Positions 21,801-33,200 of a stretch of 54,641 nt of DNA are shown here, one piece after another. Positions within the stretch are counted from its first letter, which is position 1. Each line of letters starts with the position of its first letter. Under the pieces are notes generated by a model that was not told the origin of the DNA, ran no database searches, and worked only from the letters and a program-made list of their open reading frames with translations. The stretch covers positions 1 to 54,641 of the forward strand of contig JAULBX010025886.1 of assembly GCA_032358255.1 (NCBI GenBank). The letters run 5' to 3'. A program made the position numbers and the translations under genes. Source of the stretch: Heterotrichella gracilis. Taxonomy: Eukaryota; Sar; Xanthophyceae; Tribonematales; Xanthonemataceae.

Positions 21801-23701
21801 ACTATTACTACTATGTGCCAGAGGAGGTGGGTGGGGGATGGCGTGGGTGGTCGGGATGCCCTTTATTGCATTGTGGTGGTGTTTTTCCCACAGCTTGTTA
21901 CAATGGTTGTGTCAAATTGCTCCCCTCCCTCTTTTGGGCGCACCACCAGCGCAGTATGCCCAACATGGGTCTGTAATCAAGCCCTCCCCACTCCCTCCCC
22001 TCCCCCCCAGGTGTACGACAACCCCCTGCTTGGCCACTGGGTGCACCTCCTGCGCCAGCGCCGCAAGAAGGGCTTACTGCCCCCGGACCAGATCCAGCGC
22101 CTGGACAGCATTGGTTTTGTGTGGAATGTGGATGTGGTCGACGCAAAATGGTGAGGATGGGTGGCAGGAAGGGGGTTGGGGAGGGCATGTAGACGGGGGG
22201 GCAAGACAGCCCAGGGCCAGAGCTTGTTGACGCAACAGGGGGTGGTGGTGAAGAGGGGTGTGCTGCAGAAATTGTGATGCATTGGTTTAAACACAATGTA
22301 GTGCAGGGGTTATGGTGCAGAGATATTTTTTTAAATTTTAAAACCAAACAATTAATTTCCTCATGCCTCCCCAGGTATGTGAATGTGCACGAGCTGCGGC
22401 GCTACAAGGACAATAACGGCACCGCCGATATCCCTGCCTCCTACACCGACGTGGACAACCCGCGCTGGGTGGAGTGTGCGCGGTGGCTCAAGCGCCAGAA
22501 GGAGCTGTATGGCAAGCAGAAGCTGACCAACATCAAGCTGAGGGTGCTCAAGGATGTGCTGGGTAAGGCTTTTGGGTTTGTGGTTTGCGGTGTAGGGTGT
22601 AGGGTTTAGGGTTCTAGCTGGGTTTTGGGAGGTCCAGGGTGTGGGGTTTCCTGGAGCTGTACGGCAAGCAGAAGCTCATCAACATCAAGCTGAGGGTGCT
22701 CAAGGACGTGCTGGGTAAACTTTTAGGGTTTAGGGTTTGGGGTTCTGGTGGGTTTTGGGAGGGTCTAGGGATTGGGGTGTAGGATTTTTGGCAGCTGCGG
22801 GTGATCAAGGACGTATTGGGTAAGAGGTGGGCTCCACATATTGCAACATGCATGTTTTGCTTGTTGGGAGGTTTGGGGGGTTTGGGGAATAGGGTTTAGG
22901 GTTTCCTGCAGCAGATGGTGCTGAAGGATGTGCTGGGTGTCCAGGCGGGCTTGATTAGTTTTGTAGACTTTTACTTTTTGTAGAGTTCAGGGTTAGGGTT
23001 ACCCGCACTTGTGTGAGTCGCTGGTTGTGCAAAAGGCGGCCCTTCACTTGAAATTTCTCAGCTTTTCAAGGACCCTTTGCGCACTGCAGGCATCAAGCTC
23101 AAGCGGGACTACGCGCCGCCCAAGCGCAACATGCACGCCATCCTCAAGGAGAAGGTGAGCAAGGCGGGGGGAAGCGCATGCAGCCAGGATAACTAGACAG
23201 CTGCGCCCCGGCCGTCTAGAACTGGTGCAGCCCAGGGATCAGGAGGTGCTCTCAACCCATCCCAGGGCACCTGTGAAGAGGCACACCCCAGGCGTCATTG
23301 GCAGGTCTTTGCGGGTCGAGGCCTGCACACAGCGGTCAAAGGCAGCCCGAGGTCCCCACTCGAGGCGTCATGGCCTGCGCTTGACGGGTCGAGAGCTAGC
23401 TGCCCCACATGGGTCGAGACCTGTGGCCCCTGGGATTAAGACCTGCTCGCCATGGGTCGTCATGGGCACCGTAGTGGGTCAAAAGCTGCTCCTCAGGTTG
23501 ACTCGGATGTCACCAAACTACCAGCCAGAGTGGAGGGCATCCAAACCCACCCGCTAGGCGCGCATAGTGGGTTGTCCGGAACGCTGGTGCCAATTCATAA
23601 CCGAAGGCAAGGGACAAGCCTTGGTGTTGCTCACATGAGGGATGTTTGTCGGTTTTCCCCTCAATTTGCAGCTGTCCCAGGTCTTCTTTGGCCAGCCGTA
23701 G
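18848..23701 (+). CDS. Helicase-associated (HA) repeat protein, probably organellar
   Basis: Exons: 18848-19060, 19324-19454, 19668-19842, 21459-21641, 22011-22150, 22375-22562, 23090-23154, 23672-23701; 374 residues, phase closes throughout (the 19454 donor is weak, GTTGTG). The first ~70 residues are Ala/Ser/Arg-rich (MAWRSAAPQATFPPSTSL) like a chloroplast transit peptide. Then come three HA-type helical units: FDAKLTR..LEAYRYQFGHYGV (about 109-165), FEVMFEQLVQWRAVYYNCHV..LLGHWVHLLRQRRKKGLL (about 212-271) and WYVNVHELRRYKDN (about 281-343). HA domains (PF03457) usually sit beside helicases or occur alone in algae and bacteria and probably bind nucleic acid. No helicase motifs are present here. 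Role unknown; organelle DNA or RNA binding is a guess. Confidence 0.8.
20028..20110 (+). repeat. Echo of exon 3 of the HA-protein gene
   Basis: 'gtctgactggcatg.gcagga' and surrounding bases copy 19745-19847, with many substitutions and small gaps, ending in a GTAGG donor-like site. The stretch before it is rich in TAGGGTTT runs. Confidence 0.75.
20309..20341. repeat. 12-bp perfect hairpin
   Basis: 'cctctgagaacc' followed by an 8-base loop and its exact reverse complement 'ggttctcagagg', then a T-rich run. Lies in the long third intron of gene E. Confidence 0.8.
20612..20630 (+). promoter_or_regulatory. Pol III B-box-like site followed by T-run
   Basis: GGTTCGAAACC fits the tRNA/SINE internal B box exactly and is followed two bases later by a run of seven T, a Pol III terminator. 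I find no good A box upstream and no foldable tRNA, so this may be a decayed tRNA-derived SINE. Confidence 0.35.
20804..20881. repeat. Long imperfect hairpin (possible MITE or small-RNA precursor)
   Basis: Two arms of about 31 bases: 'caccccgaaagatgtccttg' continuing 'accatgtg', and 'cacatggtcaagtacaactt' continuing 'tcgggtgttg'. The inner 12 bases (cttgaccatgtg/cacatggtcaag) pair perfectly, and the outer part pairs with a few mismatches around a ~16-base loop. Confidence 0.75.
20983..21313 (+). repeat. Tandemly duplicated intron-exon block before exon 4 of gene E
   Basis: The order CCCTAAA run, 'aaaccctggactct', 'gcctccttg.tcctgaaagt', 'gaggctg', 'accaa', Pyr-rich tract, CAG|GTGCAGCCCCTGGCCGC(A/C)CTAGGCT is present twice: about 20983-21313 and about 21320-21490. 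Only the second copy continues as an open exon. The first includes a complete decoy acceptor at about 21278. Confidence 0.85.
21757..21835 (+). repeat. Echo of the donor end of exon 4 of gene E
   Basis: 'aggtcatgtttt' through 'tactatgtgccagaggaggt' copies 21571-21648, donor included, with clear divergence and stop codons in frame. Confidence 0.8.
22650..22940 (+). repeat. Four-step series of decaying exon-end copies in gene E
   Basis: The end of the exon at 22498-22568 is repeated at about 22650-22718 (nearly intact), 22790-22826 (short, 'gtgatcaaggacgtattggg') and 22906-22940 (shorter, 'gtgctgaaggatgtgctggg'). Each copy ends at the donor (CTGGGTAA or CTGGGTGT) and each is followed or preceded by TTTAGGG-like runs (22598-22612, 22721-22740, 22890-22903). 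Copies shorten from their 5' side. Confidence 0.9.
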
Positions 23702-23924
23702 ATTTGTGCTCAGTTATGTACCATAATACAGGGTTTTCAGGTAGGGTTCAGAGCAGTAGAGCAGCATGTGGTGGGGTTTCAGCAAGGACCACCGGCACGT
23801 CAATATTTTCGCAGACTAATGACAACAGCAGCCTTTTTTCAGAGTTGTCAAACAGAATAGCAGCTCACTCCATGCAGGACAGTTTCCCAGCTTTTGCCCA
23901 AAACACAACTATAGTTGCTGTGAC

Positions 23925-23929
23925 TGTAA
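23925..23929 (+). promoter_or_regulatory. TGTAA polyadenylation motif after gene E
   Basis: TGTAA about 225 bases past the stop codon at 23701. Confidence 0.5.
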
Positions 23930-24170
23930 TATTTCCCCCTTGATAAGACCCCCTGTCATGCATCGATAGCCACAAGGTGGGAGGAGTTGTTTCGAGATAC
24001 TGTTTCGTATCGAATTAGGCTGTATTTAAGCAAGCAGTACACTGCGTGCGGGACATGTGGGCTCGAGTTTTGACACAATTGGTCAGCGCATGGCACATGC
24101 CACGACTCGCTGCATCCTCTCTCAGCTGCTTGGCAAGGCTGTCGTGACTGCATAGGCGTATCGTTCACCG

Positions 24171-24177
24171 TATAAAA
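24171..24177 (+). promoter_or_regulatory. TATA box candidate for gene F
   Basis: TATAAAA in 'caccgtataaaatatcc', 115 bases before the start codon at 24292. Confidence 0.5.
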
Positions 24178-24291
24178 TATCCAAATCGACGCAGCTGCGT
24201 ACATTTGAGTGTCTGGGCTGTGATTCCAGCGTACCATCTCCAGCATGGTTGGGTCGTGACACAACTACCATACAGTGGCAACCCAGTCACG

Positions 24292-27200
24292 ATGTCGGTG
24301 GACGGAGAAGCGGAGACCTTCCCCACGTTTGACCTCAACAACAAGGAAAATGCACGTGACAGGCTGCTCTCCAGCGTGCCTCATCAGGTATAAAAAACCC
24401 CTTCTATCCTGGTTGAGTGGGCTACAGTTTGCTGTTGCTTATTGTGCACTCACTGTGACACAGACTCACTGCTTGTGGAAACAACTCCGTTCCAGGCAGC
24501 ACAGAGAGCCCGTGCAAGCAACAGGCTCCGGGTCCGTTTGTTTGGAGAGGCGGGGAACACCAGTCCAGAGGGCCCCAAGGGCCTGCTTCCTGCCACAGAG
24601 AAAGCGCTGGGCGAACCTGGCTGCAGCCCAGAGGTGCCACAGCTGATGTGGCTGCTGGAGCCCAAGGTGGTGTGGAACCACTCTCAGGTGAGTGAGTCAC
24701 CAGTACAGCATACACACAGCTGCATTGAATTGCTTTCGTACATCCACACACCTTACATGGCGCTTGTTTCTGTCGCCAAGTGGGAACATTTCAGGGCGCC
24801 CACACACACACAAGTACTTGTTCAACATCTAAAACGCACCATCCACAGCCAACCCATTAATTCAAGGACTCAGCCACCTCTCTTGCCCGTTTCAGGAGAC
24901 GGACCCTGTGACCAACAGGAGCTCCGAAGCTGTGCACGGCAGCAACGAGTTCTTTGAAGGGTTCCACCAAGGGGGACGCAGGGCAAGTGCCTTGCAACTG
25001 GAACTGACTTTGCTTGTGCAAACATGCCCGCGTGCTAGCAAACAGTTGGCTCTACTCCATCTTGGGTTCCTTGCTCAATCCATCTTGCTCTATATAATGG
25101 GGTTGGCCACCAAACCCTCAACCCTGAACCCTCCACAGGCACGAGGCGTGTATGAGGGAAGCTATAACGAGCTCCTGGGCAACCTAGATGACTTGGTGGA
25201 TGTGCTGCAAGGGCTTGCAGACGCACCTCCACTGCTGGAGGAGCCTGCGCTGGAGCTGCCTGCACAGCCTGAGCTCCCTGCCTGGGAGGACTATGAACCG
25301 GAGTTGCAGCCCATGCCCAGCCACCCACCGGTAAATATCTGAGTAGGATTTAAAGTCTTAAGGTTTGCAGCCCATGCTCAGTTAACTGCCAGTAGGTGTC
25401 TGTTTAGGATTTGGGTTTGGGGTTTACGGTTTGCAACACACACCTAGTCGTCTACCATTAGGGTTTAGGGTTTGTAACCCACGCCAAGTCATCGCTCACA
25501 GCGGTAGATAACTCAGCATCGGCAGGATAGTGTAGGAACCTTATCCCTTCAGTTGTAGTAGTAATTTATCTGCATACCAGAAACTGCTTTGCAGAATACG
25601 AAGACGGAAAATAGACGCAGTAGATAGAAATTAGATTTCACTGCAGGAGGACACGTTTGAGCTGCCCACGTTCAAGCCTCCCAAGCTGAAGCCAGACCCA
25701 GTACTCCACCAACCTGAGCTTCTGCCTGAGCCCGAGCTCAAGGTGCTGCAGGTAATGGATCACCGATGACCCTCCATGCAAACCCGTGAGCTATACTCTT
25801 TACCTGTGTTGCAAAAAACTGGGGGACGTAGCTTCCACTGCGGCTACTATTGCTTGATGAAATCCCATTCCTTGCGTTGGTGAATGTACGGTTAGTGCAT
25901 CATTTTATGTCCTTGTTAATCATGCGCTCCCCGCTGCACCAGGAGCAACCCATCCCAGCCTTCGAACCACCACAACCCCTGCCCCTCCCTCCACTGGAGC
26001 AACCCACCTTCAAGGTTCCTGATGCGCCCGCCCTCCCACCCCCACCTGAGCAGCCCCCAGTGCAGACACCAAAGCATGGCGCAGACTGGACTGACAAGAA
26101 TGCGCTTTTGGTAAGTTGCCTGTGTGATTAATATCTGTTGAGTAGCTTTTGCATCTGCTTGTGCATCCTATGACATGGCTACAAATAAATAGTTTGCATA
26201 GTAACACGATATCATTTTTATAATAACTTCCATTGCCGTAAAGCTCACACTGAATTAATTTCATTATAACAAAAATAACGGTATTTTGCCTTGTTCAGTT
26301 GGCTGAGCCGCAAGGACCAGACGTGCCCCCAGAGGTGCTGACTGCTTGGCAGAAGGCATCACCCGAGCTGGTCAGCAGCAGATCCAGTGCCAGGAGCAGC
26401 CCAGCAAACAGCAGGCCTGGCACACCGGGCAGCCCCCACAAGGGTGTGGGTCGCAACCAGCTGCTGGCGAGGACCGCCAGCAGCCGCCACGTCAGCGCGC
26501 GCAATCTTGATGGTGCGATTGGTTTGAATATCTCACTGATATAATATTTAATTAAATTAATTTCATTTGGTTTGACGGTAAGATGGTTGCATAACACGCC
26601 CCCATAATGCCAGCGTCATTGTCAGTCTGTAGTGTATGTGATCCCTGGCTATCGTTTATCGTGCTGCTTTAAAACAGAATTAAGTGCCCTGCATTATTCT
26701 AGAATTAAATAACTGGATTTCCTTGTGCGTATCGACAGCTAATGCACGAGGCCCCACTGGCGCTAAGCCCAAGCCTGGGGCCTCACCCTCCATGCGGCAA
26801 AGGGCTGAAGGGTCAGAGGCCGAGCACAGCGGTTTGAAGAAGCATGGCAGCTCAAGCAGCCTGAGCCGGCCGCAGACAGGTGACAAGCAATGTGTATCAT
26901 ATTTTCATTTTGCTGAAGATAATGATAATTGATATCAAATCCATTTATACGCAGTCTGTTGTTGAACAGGCGCGTTGATTACGCAAGAGAGAGGCATGGC
27001 CTCATGTTCACTTTTAAAAACTTTGAACCTTGTGATGACAGGTGACAAGCACATGCAAGAGGCCTACGGGTCGATAGAGGAGGAGGGGGAGGAGGCAGGA
27101 GAAGGGCTTGATGAGGGGGCTGTGCCAGGGCCAGGGGAGAAACAATATGCAGAGGATGATGAGTACCAAGGGGAGGAGGGTGGCAGCAATGCTGCCCGCC

Positions 27201-30200
27201 TGGTAAGTCACCTGTGCAGGTAGTTTGTCTGCATAACTGCACTCTGTTCGAAGTACATGGGTCGTTTTGTGGAATACGCTGTACTAGGAGTGAAGTAAGA
27301 CTGGTTTGCCACTGTAAACGTTATCCTGGATAGGACTATTTTTTGAAGTGGCACCACTTGTGCAATGCTGCCTGCTCATCCGTGTGAGAAGCTTGCTGGA
27401 TTGCATGTACGTGATTGAACAGACTGTTGTTGGTGCACGTGAACGTGAACCTAGCTCCAGCCACTTTGTAGTGTTGGTACTCTGTGTCCCAATCTGCTGC
27501 CCTGTGTGTTCTGCAGTTCAAGATTTATCATAACGCGCAGCTCCTTGATGAACCACGAGGTTGCTCCCCTGCATAAACCCTTGAACCCTAACGATGCTGC
27601 CCTGACCCCTTTCGATGTGTTTTTTTGCAGTTCAAGATGACCACCACGCGCAGCTCCCTGATGAACCACGAGGTTGCTCCCATGCGCAGAGCGCGGTCAA
27701 GCATCATGGTGGACTCAATCACCGCATCCGCCCTTGCAGCCGGCATCTTTGACGATGCTCGCCAGCCACGCTCCAGCATCCCCAGCGCCTCCAACACCCC
27801 CAGGGACCCACCAACAGAGCCAGCGCTACAATCCATACAATCTGACAGCGCGGAGATTGAGGTTATCCAGGAGGAGCGGTCCTATGACAGTGAGTTGGAT
27901 CGCGCTGGATCTGATTATGAGGATGAAGAGGAGGAGGAGGAAGAGGGTTTCGATGAGACGCAGGGGGGTGGGCTGCTTACCATTCCTGAGGCTGATGAGC
28001 CAGATGCTGTGTCAAGAGCCAGTAGCCAAGCCGCTCGTTCAAGGCCACTCAGCTCTAAGAGTGAGGTTAGAGCCAGGTAGGGATATGTTAGAGAATAAGT
28101 AGCCAGGCTTGGAGTCCCTCCAATGCTGGCCCTTTCTCCCTCTGCTTCATTTGTAATCGACGTATCCATAATGTGAATAAGGAGCGTCGTTCTTTTGTAA
28201 GAAAATACATGTTGTTGTTTATTCATCCATTGTTTGCATGTCTCAGGTCCAGGCTGGAAACCAGTGCAACCACTGACTCAGAAGGGGCGGATGCAGCTAT
28301 GGCAGATCAGGCGGATGGCAGCCATCCAGGGCATGCGGGGCCCAAGCGCAGGCCAGCCAGTGCAGCAGTGCGCAGGCAGAGACCAGACAGTGCTGCCTTG
28401 GGGGCTAGGCCAGGAAGTGCAAGGTAAGATACTGCAATCAAAGCAAAACTTGGCGGTACCTCGTCATACTTTGGACATTGTTGAAGGTGTTGCCTACATG
28501 GCCTGTTGGCAGGGAATCATGGGAAATGGAGGTGACTGAGAATTTCTTTCAAAGTCGATTGACTATCACAAATCTTCTCTATTCCTTGCGTAATTAATTC
28601 ACACCAATTCGGTATAGCACAACAGCATTCGTTTTGGCCGCTTGCAGGCATGTTGCAAACCCAGCCCAAGCAAGCAACCCCTGCCCAAGGTCAGCCACCT
28701 CTGCAGCAGCTGCACAGTCACTCCAACCCCGGGCACCGGCTGATATGGGCTTTGTTACCAATGACGACGCTAAGTGTTCTCAGCAAGCAGCATATGCTGG
28801 CCAGCTGGACGCATCATGTGACTTCATCCGCAATGCGCCGATTGGAGACACATTCTCGGGGCACCAGGATGGCGGTAATCAAGCAGGAGCCAGCTTGGAA
28901 TCCCACACACAAGGGAGCGCCACTGGGCAGCTCTCCCAGCATGGTGCACTAGCATATGAACCTGCCGCAGGTCTGGCTGATGAAGGACAGCAAGTGGTGG
29001 GTGGTGAAGCAGGTTCACCTTCAGAACATGCAGCTCATGAGCAAACCCCGGGACAGCTCAGCCGCGCAGATGCCTCTGCAACGGATGCTATGGCGTCAGC
29101 TGACATGCAGTCCCGCTCCACCCAGCCGGTGGCAGATGCTGCGCTTGCTGGGGGTCAGCACTCCTCAAGCCGCCCTCCTTCAGGAATCCCCCATGCCTCC
29201 TCCGCTCAGCAAGGCGCCCCGCCATCCTCCGCTGGTACAGCGAGCAGTGTTGGCAGCAGTCCCATTGAGGGTATTTCCAGTGCTGACCCCAATTCCGTGC
29301 CGCGTGGGGCGCAGGCAGCCGTTCAGTCTCATGGCCCTGCAGTGGCTCCCGGCAGCGCACCACTGGTGGCACCTCAATCGTTGGGACCTGCAGGTGGGGT
29401 TTAGCTTAAGTTCACAGACCACTGGGAGTGTAGGGTTTAGGGTTTTGTTCTACTGACTAGTGGGTGCCAGCACACCGCTCACATCGATACAGGTGACTTC
29501 AGCATCCATTCCTTTCGAAACTCCTCAATTGTGTTGTTGCAGGCGGTATGGAACAGGGTCCTTATAGTCATGAGGATCACCTACAAGGAACTTCTGTACA
29601 GCCTCCAGTCCATGCTGCAATGGCTGGCTCACACCACCTGCCATCAGGCACAGAGATTCCATCAGCTGCTGCAGCTGTGGCTGATGGCACAGCTGAACCT
29701 GGTGCTCTCCAACACCATGCGTCCCCATACCCAGGAGCAAGCGCACCACCACCTGGATTGCAGCCACGGGATGCACCTGGAGCAGCGGCCACCAAGGGAG
29801 CACCTGGTACACAGCAAGCCAAGCAATCTGCCCACCCACAGACAGGCGTGCTGCAGCCTGGAGTGCATTCATTGGCCAGCAGGGATGCGCCACATGACAA
29901 CCAGTGGATGGAGGCTGCTAATGAACATGGTGGTGGAGAAAGTTTGCTACATGATGGGATGGACCCAGCGCAGGAACTTGCAGATGCAGCTGTCGATGTG
30001 CATGGCCAGTCCAGCTTCCTGCCAGCACAGCAGCCGCTTGCCCACAATGGCTTCCCCTCAGGCGCTGAAGGGTCAGCCCAGCAGGAGCCAACCCAGCATG
30101 CACCCCTTGCAGGCGCACACCCTCACCCTGCACACACTGCGCACCAGCTAACACGCCCACCAGCCAACCAGTCTCCCTCCGATGGCCACCCCAGCGATGG

Positions 30201-33200
30201 GCAATGGGGTCCTGAGGCAGCCCCCGGGCAGCTACCCCTTGCTGGCCACCCCAGCAATGGGCAAGGGAGCCAAGGGTCAGCACCGCCCCGCGCCACCCGA
30301 TCCAGCGTGCCTGCCCATGCCCCAGCAGAGGACATGCATGTGTCGGCCACCGCCATTGGCCAGCGCAGGAGCGTCCCCACACTGGACCTGCACAGGCAGA
30401 GCGGGTCGCTCAGTGGGCTGCCGCGCATGTCTCAGGGGGAGGCTTCTTGGGCAGGTGGGTTAACCCCGCACACCTGCACTCCTGTTGTACAGTATTCTCA
30501 TTATGAAAGAGTGCATAACAGCAAGAATGTAGAAACACAGTGCGCGGGAGGTCAATGCCCTCAGTCCTCGTTCTAAACCAACACAACTATACAAGGACAG
30601 CGCACTTATACTACAATTGGAGAAATAAGTAATAAATAGTGAATAAGAAACAAAAGACTGGAATAACGTATACCGTTTCTGGGTTTTTGTTTAGCTTTAT
30701 CTTACTTGTATTAAAAAAATATGGACAGGTGGTGATGTGCGCGCATCGGTGTCATCCAGCCAAGGGGAGCCTGGCCGCCAGCACCACTCCTCCTCCATCT
30801 CAGAGCTGGCGAAGCCCAAGCAGGTCATCCTCACACACCCAGGCGTGCTGCCCTCCAATGTGGTTCTCGACATGGGAGATGAAGAGGGAGGGGATGAATC
30901 TGGGGGAGGTATGGTTGGCCAGGGCGCACTGAAGCAACTGATATCCCCACGCCAGTCAAAGGATTTCACACGAGATGGCCTATCTGTTGTCGGCCGCTCC
31001 CCGAATGGGAGTCCCAGGGGCATGCATGAGCCACATGGGTCCCCCATGGGGTCGCCCAAGTCTGCGGGTCTTCAGCAGAAGCAGCAACCTGCACGCACAC
31101 GGTCACCTGGGCAAGACTACAGAGGCAAGGGGAAGCCTGATGTCAGACAAAAGCTTGATGCCGGTGTGGTGTCGCCGACAGTGGGTGGACAGAATGCAGT
31201 GGCTGTGAAGGAGAGGGACAGGCAAGATCCTGGGGGAGTCACGGAGCATGCAGCTGGTGCTAGCAAGAGGTCTTTGCAAGCAATTGTAGAGGTAGGTGTG
31301 GGGTTGGTGCACAACCAATCATGATGCCATGCATTATCCAGTCTGAGATATGGAGATTTTGTGCACATGGCAAGTACATATGGTTATAGAGTAGCGTCAT
31401 GCCGCCTCTAAAGTCGCATTTGCTCCCCAGTGCCAGTGTTTGTGTCAAGTATAACAACCCTTTTTCCTCTGACTCCTCCCTCACACGCACGTTAGTGCAC
31501 AGGCTGCCCAGCTTTCATTGTGGGGTAGTTTGTTGCTAATTTGCTTATTTTACGAAATGAAATAATGAATGACTGTTTTTAAATTTCCTGTTGAATAAAA
31601 GTGGTGAAATGACGATGGTAATAAAATGAAGATTACATGGTAATGGTAACTTACGCAATTGATTCGCTTTTATGTGCAGGAGGACCCAGCACTGCAGCCA
31701 CTGCAGTACCAAGAGCCAGAGCTGTTGGTGATCCCTGACTTTGTGGATGAACCAGACGAGCAATTACCAGCTTGGAAAGAGCCTGAGTTGCACAACCCGC
31801 AGTGGATTGATCCCTGCGCGCCCACGCCAATAGGTGGGTGTGCCTGTGGCGCTGGTGGTGCAGAAATTGTTATCCAGTTCCACTCTTGCCCAAGGATTCA
31901 GCCCTCGATGATATTACACAGTCCCTCTGTTGGTGGTGGGATGGCAAAGGGGTCAGTCCCTGTGAACACAACCCACATGCGCATGCACATAGCGCCGTGC
32001 CCAGATTTTGGTTATCCTTGCAGACTGACCGACGCAACCTGTGCACACTCAACAACAGGTTACATGCAAGGCGGCCCCACGCTCCTGATCATGGACGTGA
32101 GTGGCACCATGCATGAAGTGAGGAGGGGCAAGTTTGAGAAGGTCAAGCGCTGCGTGACCAGGCTGCTGGAGCAGGATGGGGAGCTGATCACCGCGTGTGA
32201 CAAGTTTGAGATCCTGGCATTCTCGTAAGTTCAATCTTTGTTGATGAGGTTGGGGGTGGAATCATTGGTCATTGGCATGATTCATGGCATGTAAATTTGT
32301 TTCTGTAGCACACCTGCAATATTGATGGCTTCACAGTTGACATACAAAAATATTGCTTGATGTGGCAGCAATACTGTACACATCACCAGGATGATGGGAC
32401 CTGGATGTGCATATACCTGACCAGCAGTTTGTATTCTCACAGGACAACAATTTTCAGCTGGTCAATCACCCACGCCAGGAAAACGTACCTACTAGAAACC
32501 TCAAAGTACGCTCATGAAGGGCGCCAGACAGGAGCCGACCCCTTTGCCATCCCAGCCTTCACCCTCAACATTGGGGACCTGCACCTGGTGCCAACAGACG
32601 AAAGTGTTGTCAATGATGCTCAGCAATGGGTTTCTGCCTGGCCTGAGGTATGATCTGAACAGAAATTGTTTTACTAATTGTTGTCTGGCCTGCCTCATGC
32701 AACTTCAATGCGCACTCTAATTTATTGTCAACTTTGCGTGTAATAGTTACATGATCCCCTTTATATGCTCCCAAGGTGAACAATCCCCTGTTGAACATAA
32801 ATTTGTTTTTCAGGCTGCTGGACAGACAAACCTGACAGCTGTGCTGAAGGTTTCTGAGGTGCTGTGGTCCCAAGTGGACAACATCTATGTGTTCTCTGAT
32901 GGGCTGTCGGATGAGCCCAACAACGTGCTGGGCTACCTCCAAGACCACATCAAGCAGGCAAGCCTTGCATTCGGGGAATTGGTCGCTTGTTTGTTGTTTC
33001 TTGCTTGTGGTTCTGGTCACCTTGCTTGTGGTTCAGGTCACCCATCACGAGTCACACTCCACAAAACGTATCGGAATTCTGAATGACTTCAGTTTTGATC
33101 AATTATCATAGTATGTTGTGGTTCACGTCGTATATTGGAGCAACTACGGCGCCATGTCAACAGATCTGACTTCTGATTCATTCTGAAACCATTCACCCAT

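Larger units (their letters stand above)
23702..24291. other. 3' UTR of gene E and promoter of gene F
   Basis: About 590 bases with the TGTAA motif of E and the TATA box of F. No gene is seen here. Confidence 0.55.

Noticed and set aside
32024..32058. Acceptor at 32024 for the vWA exon
   Set aside because: It would create an immediate in-frame TGA; the acceptor at 32059 gives the correct phase and leads into LLIMDVSG.
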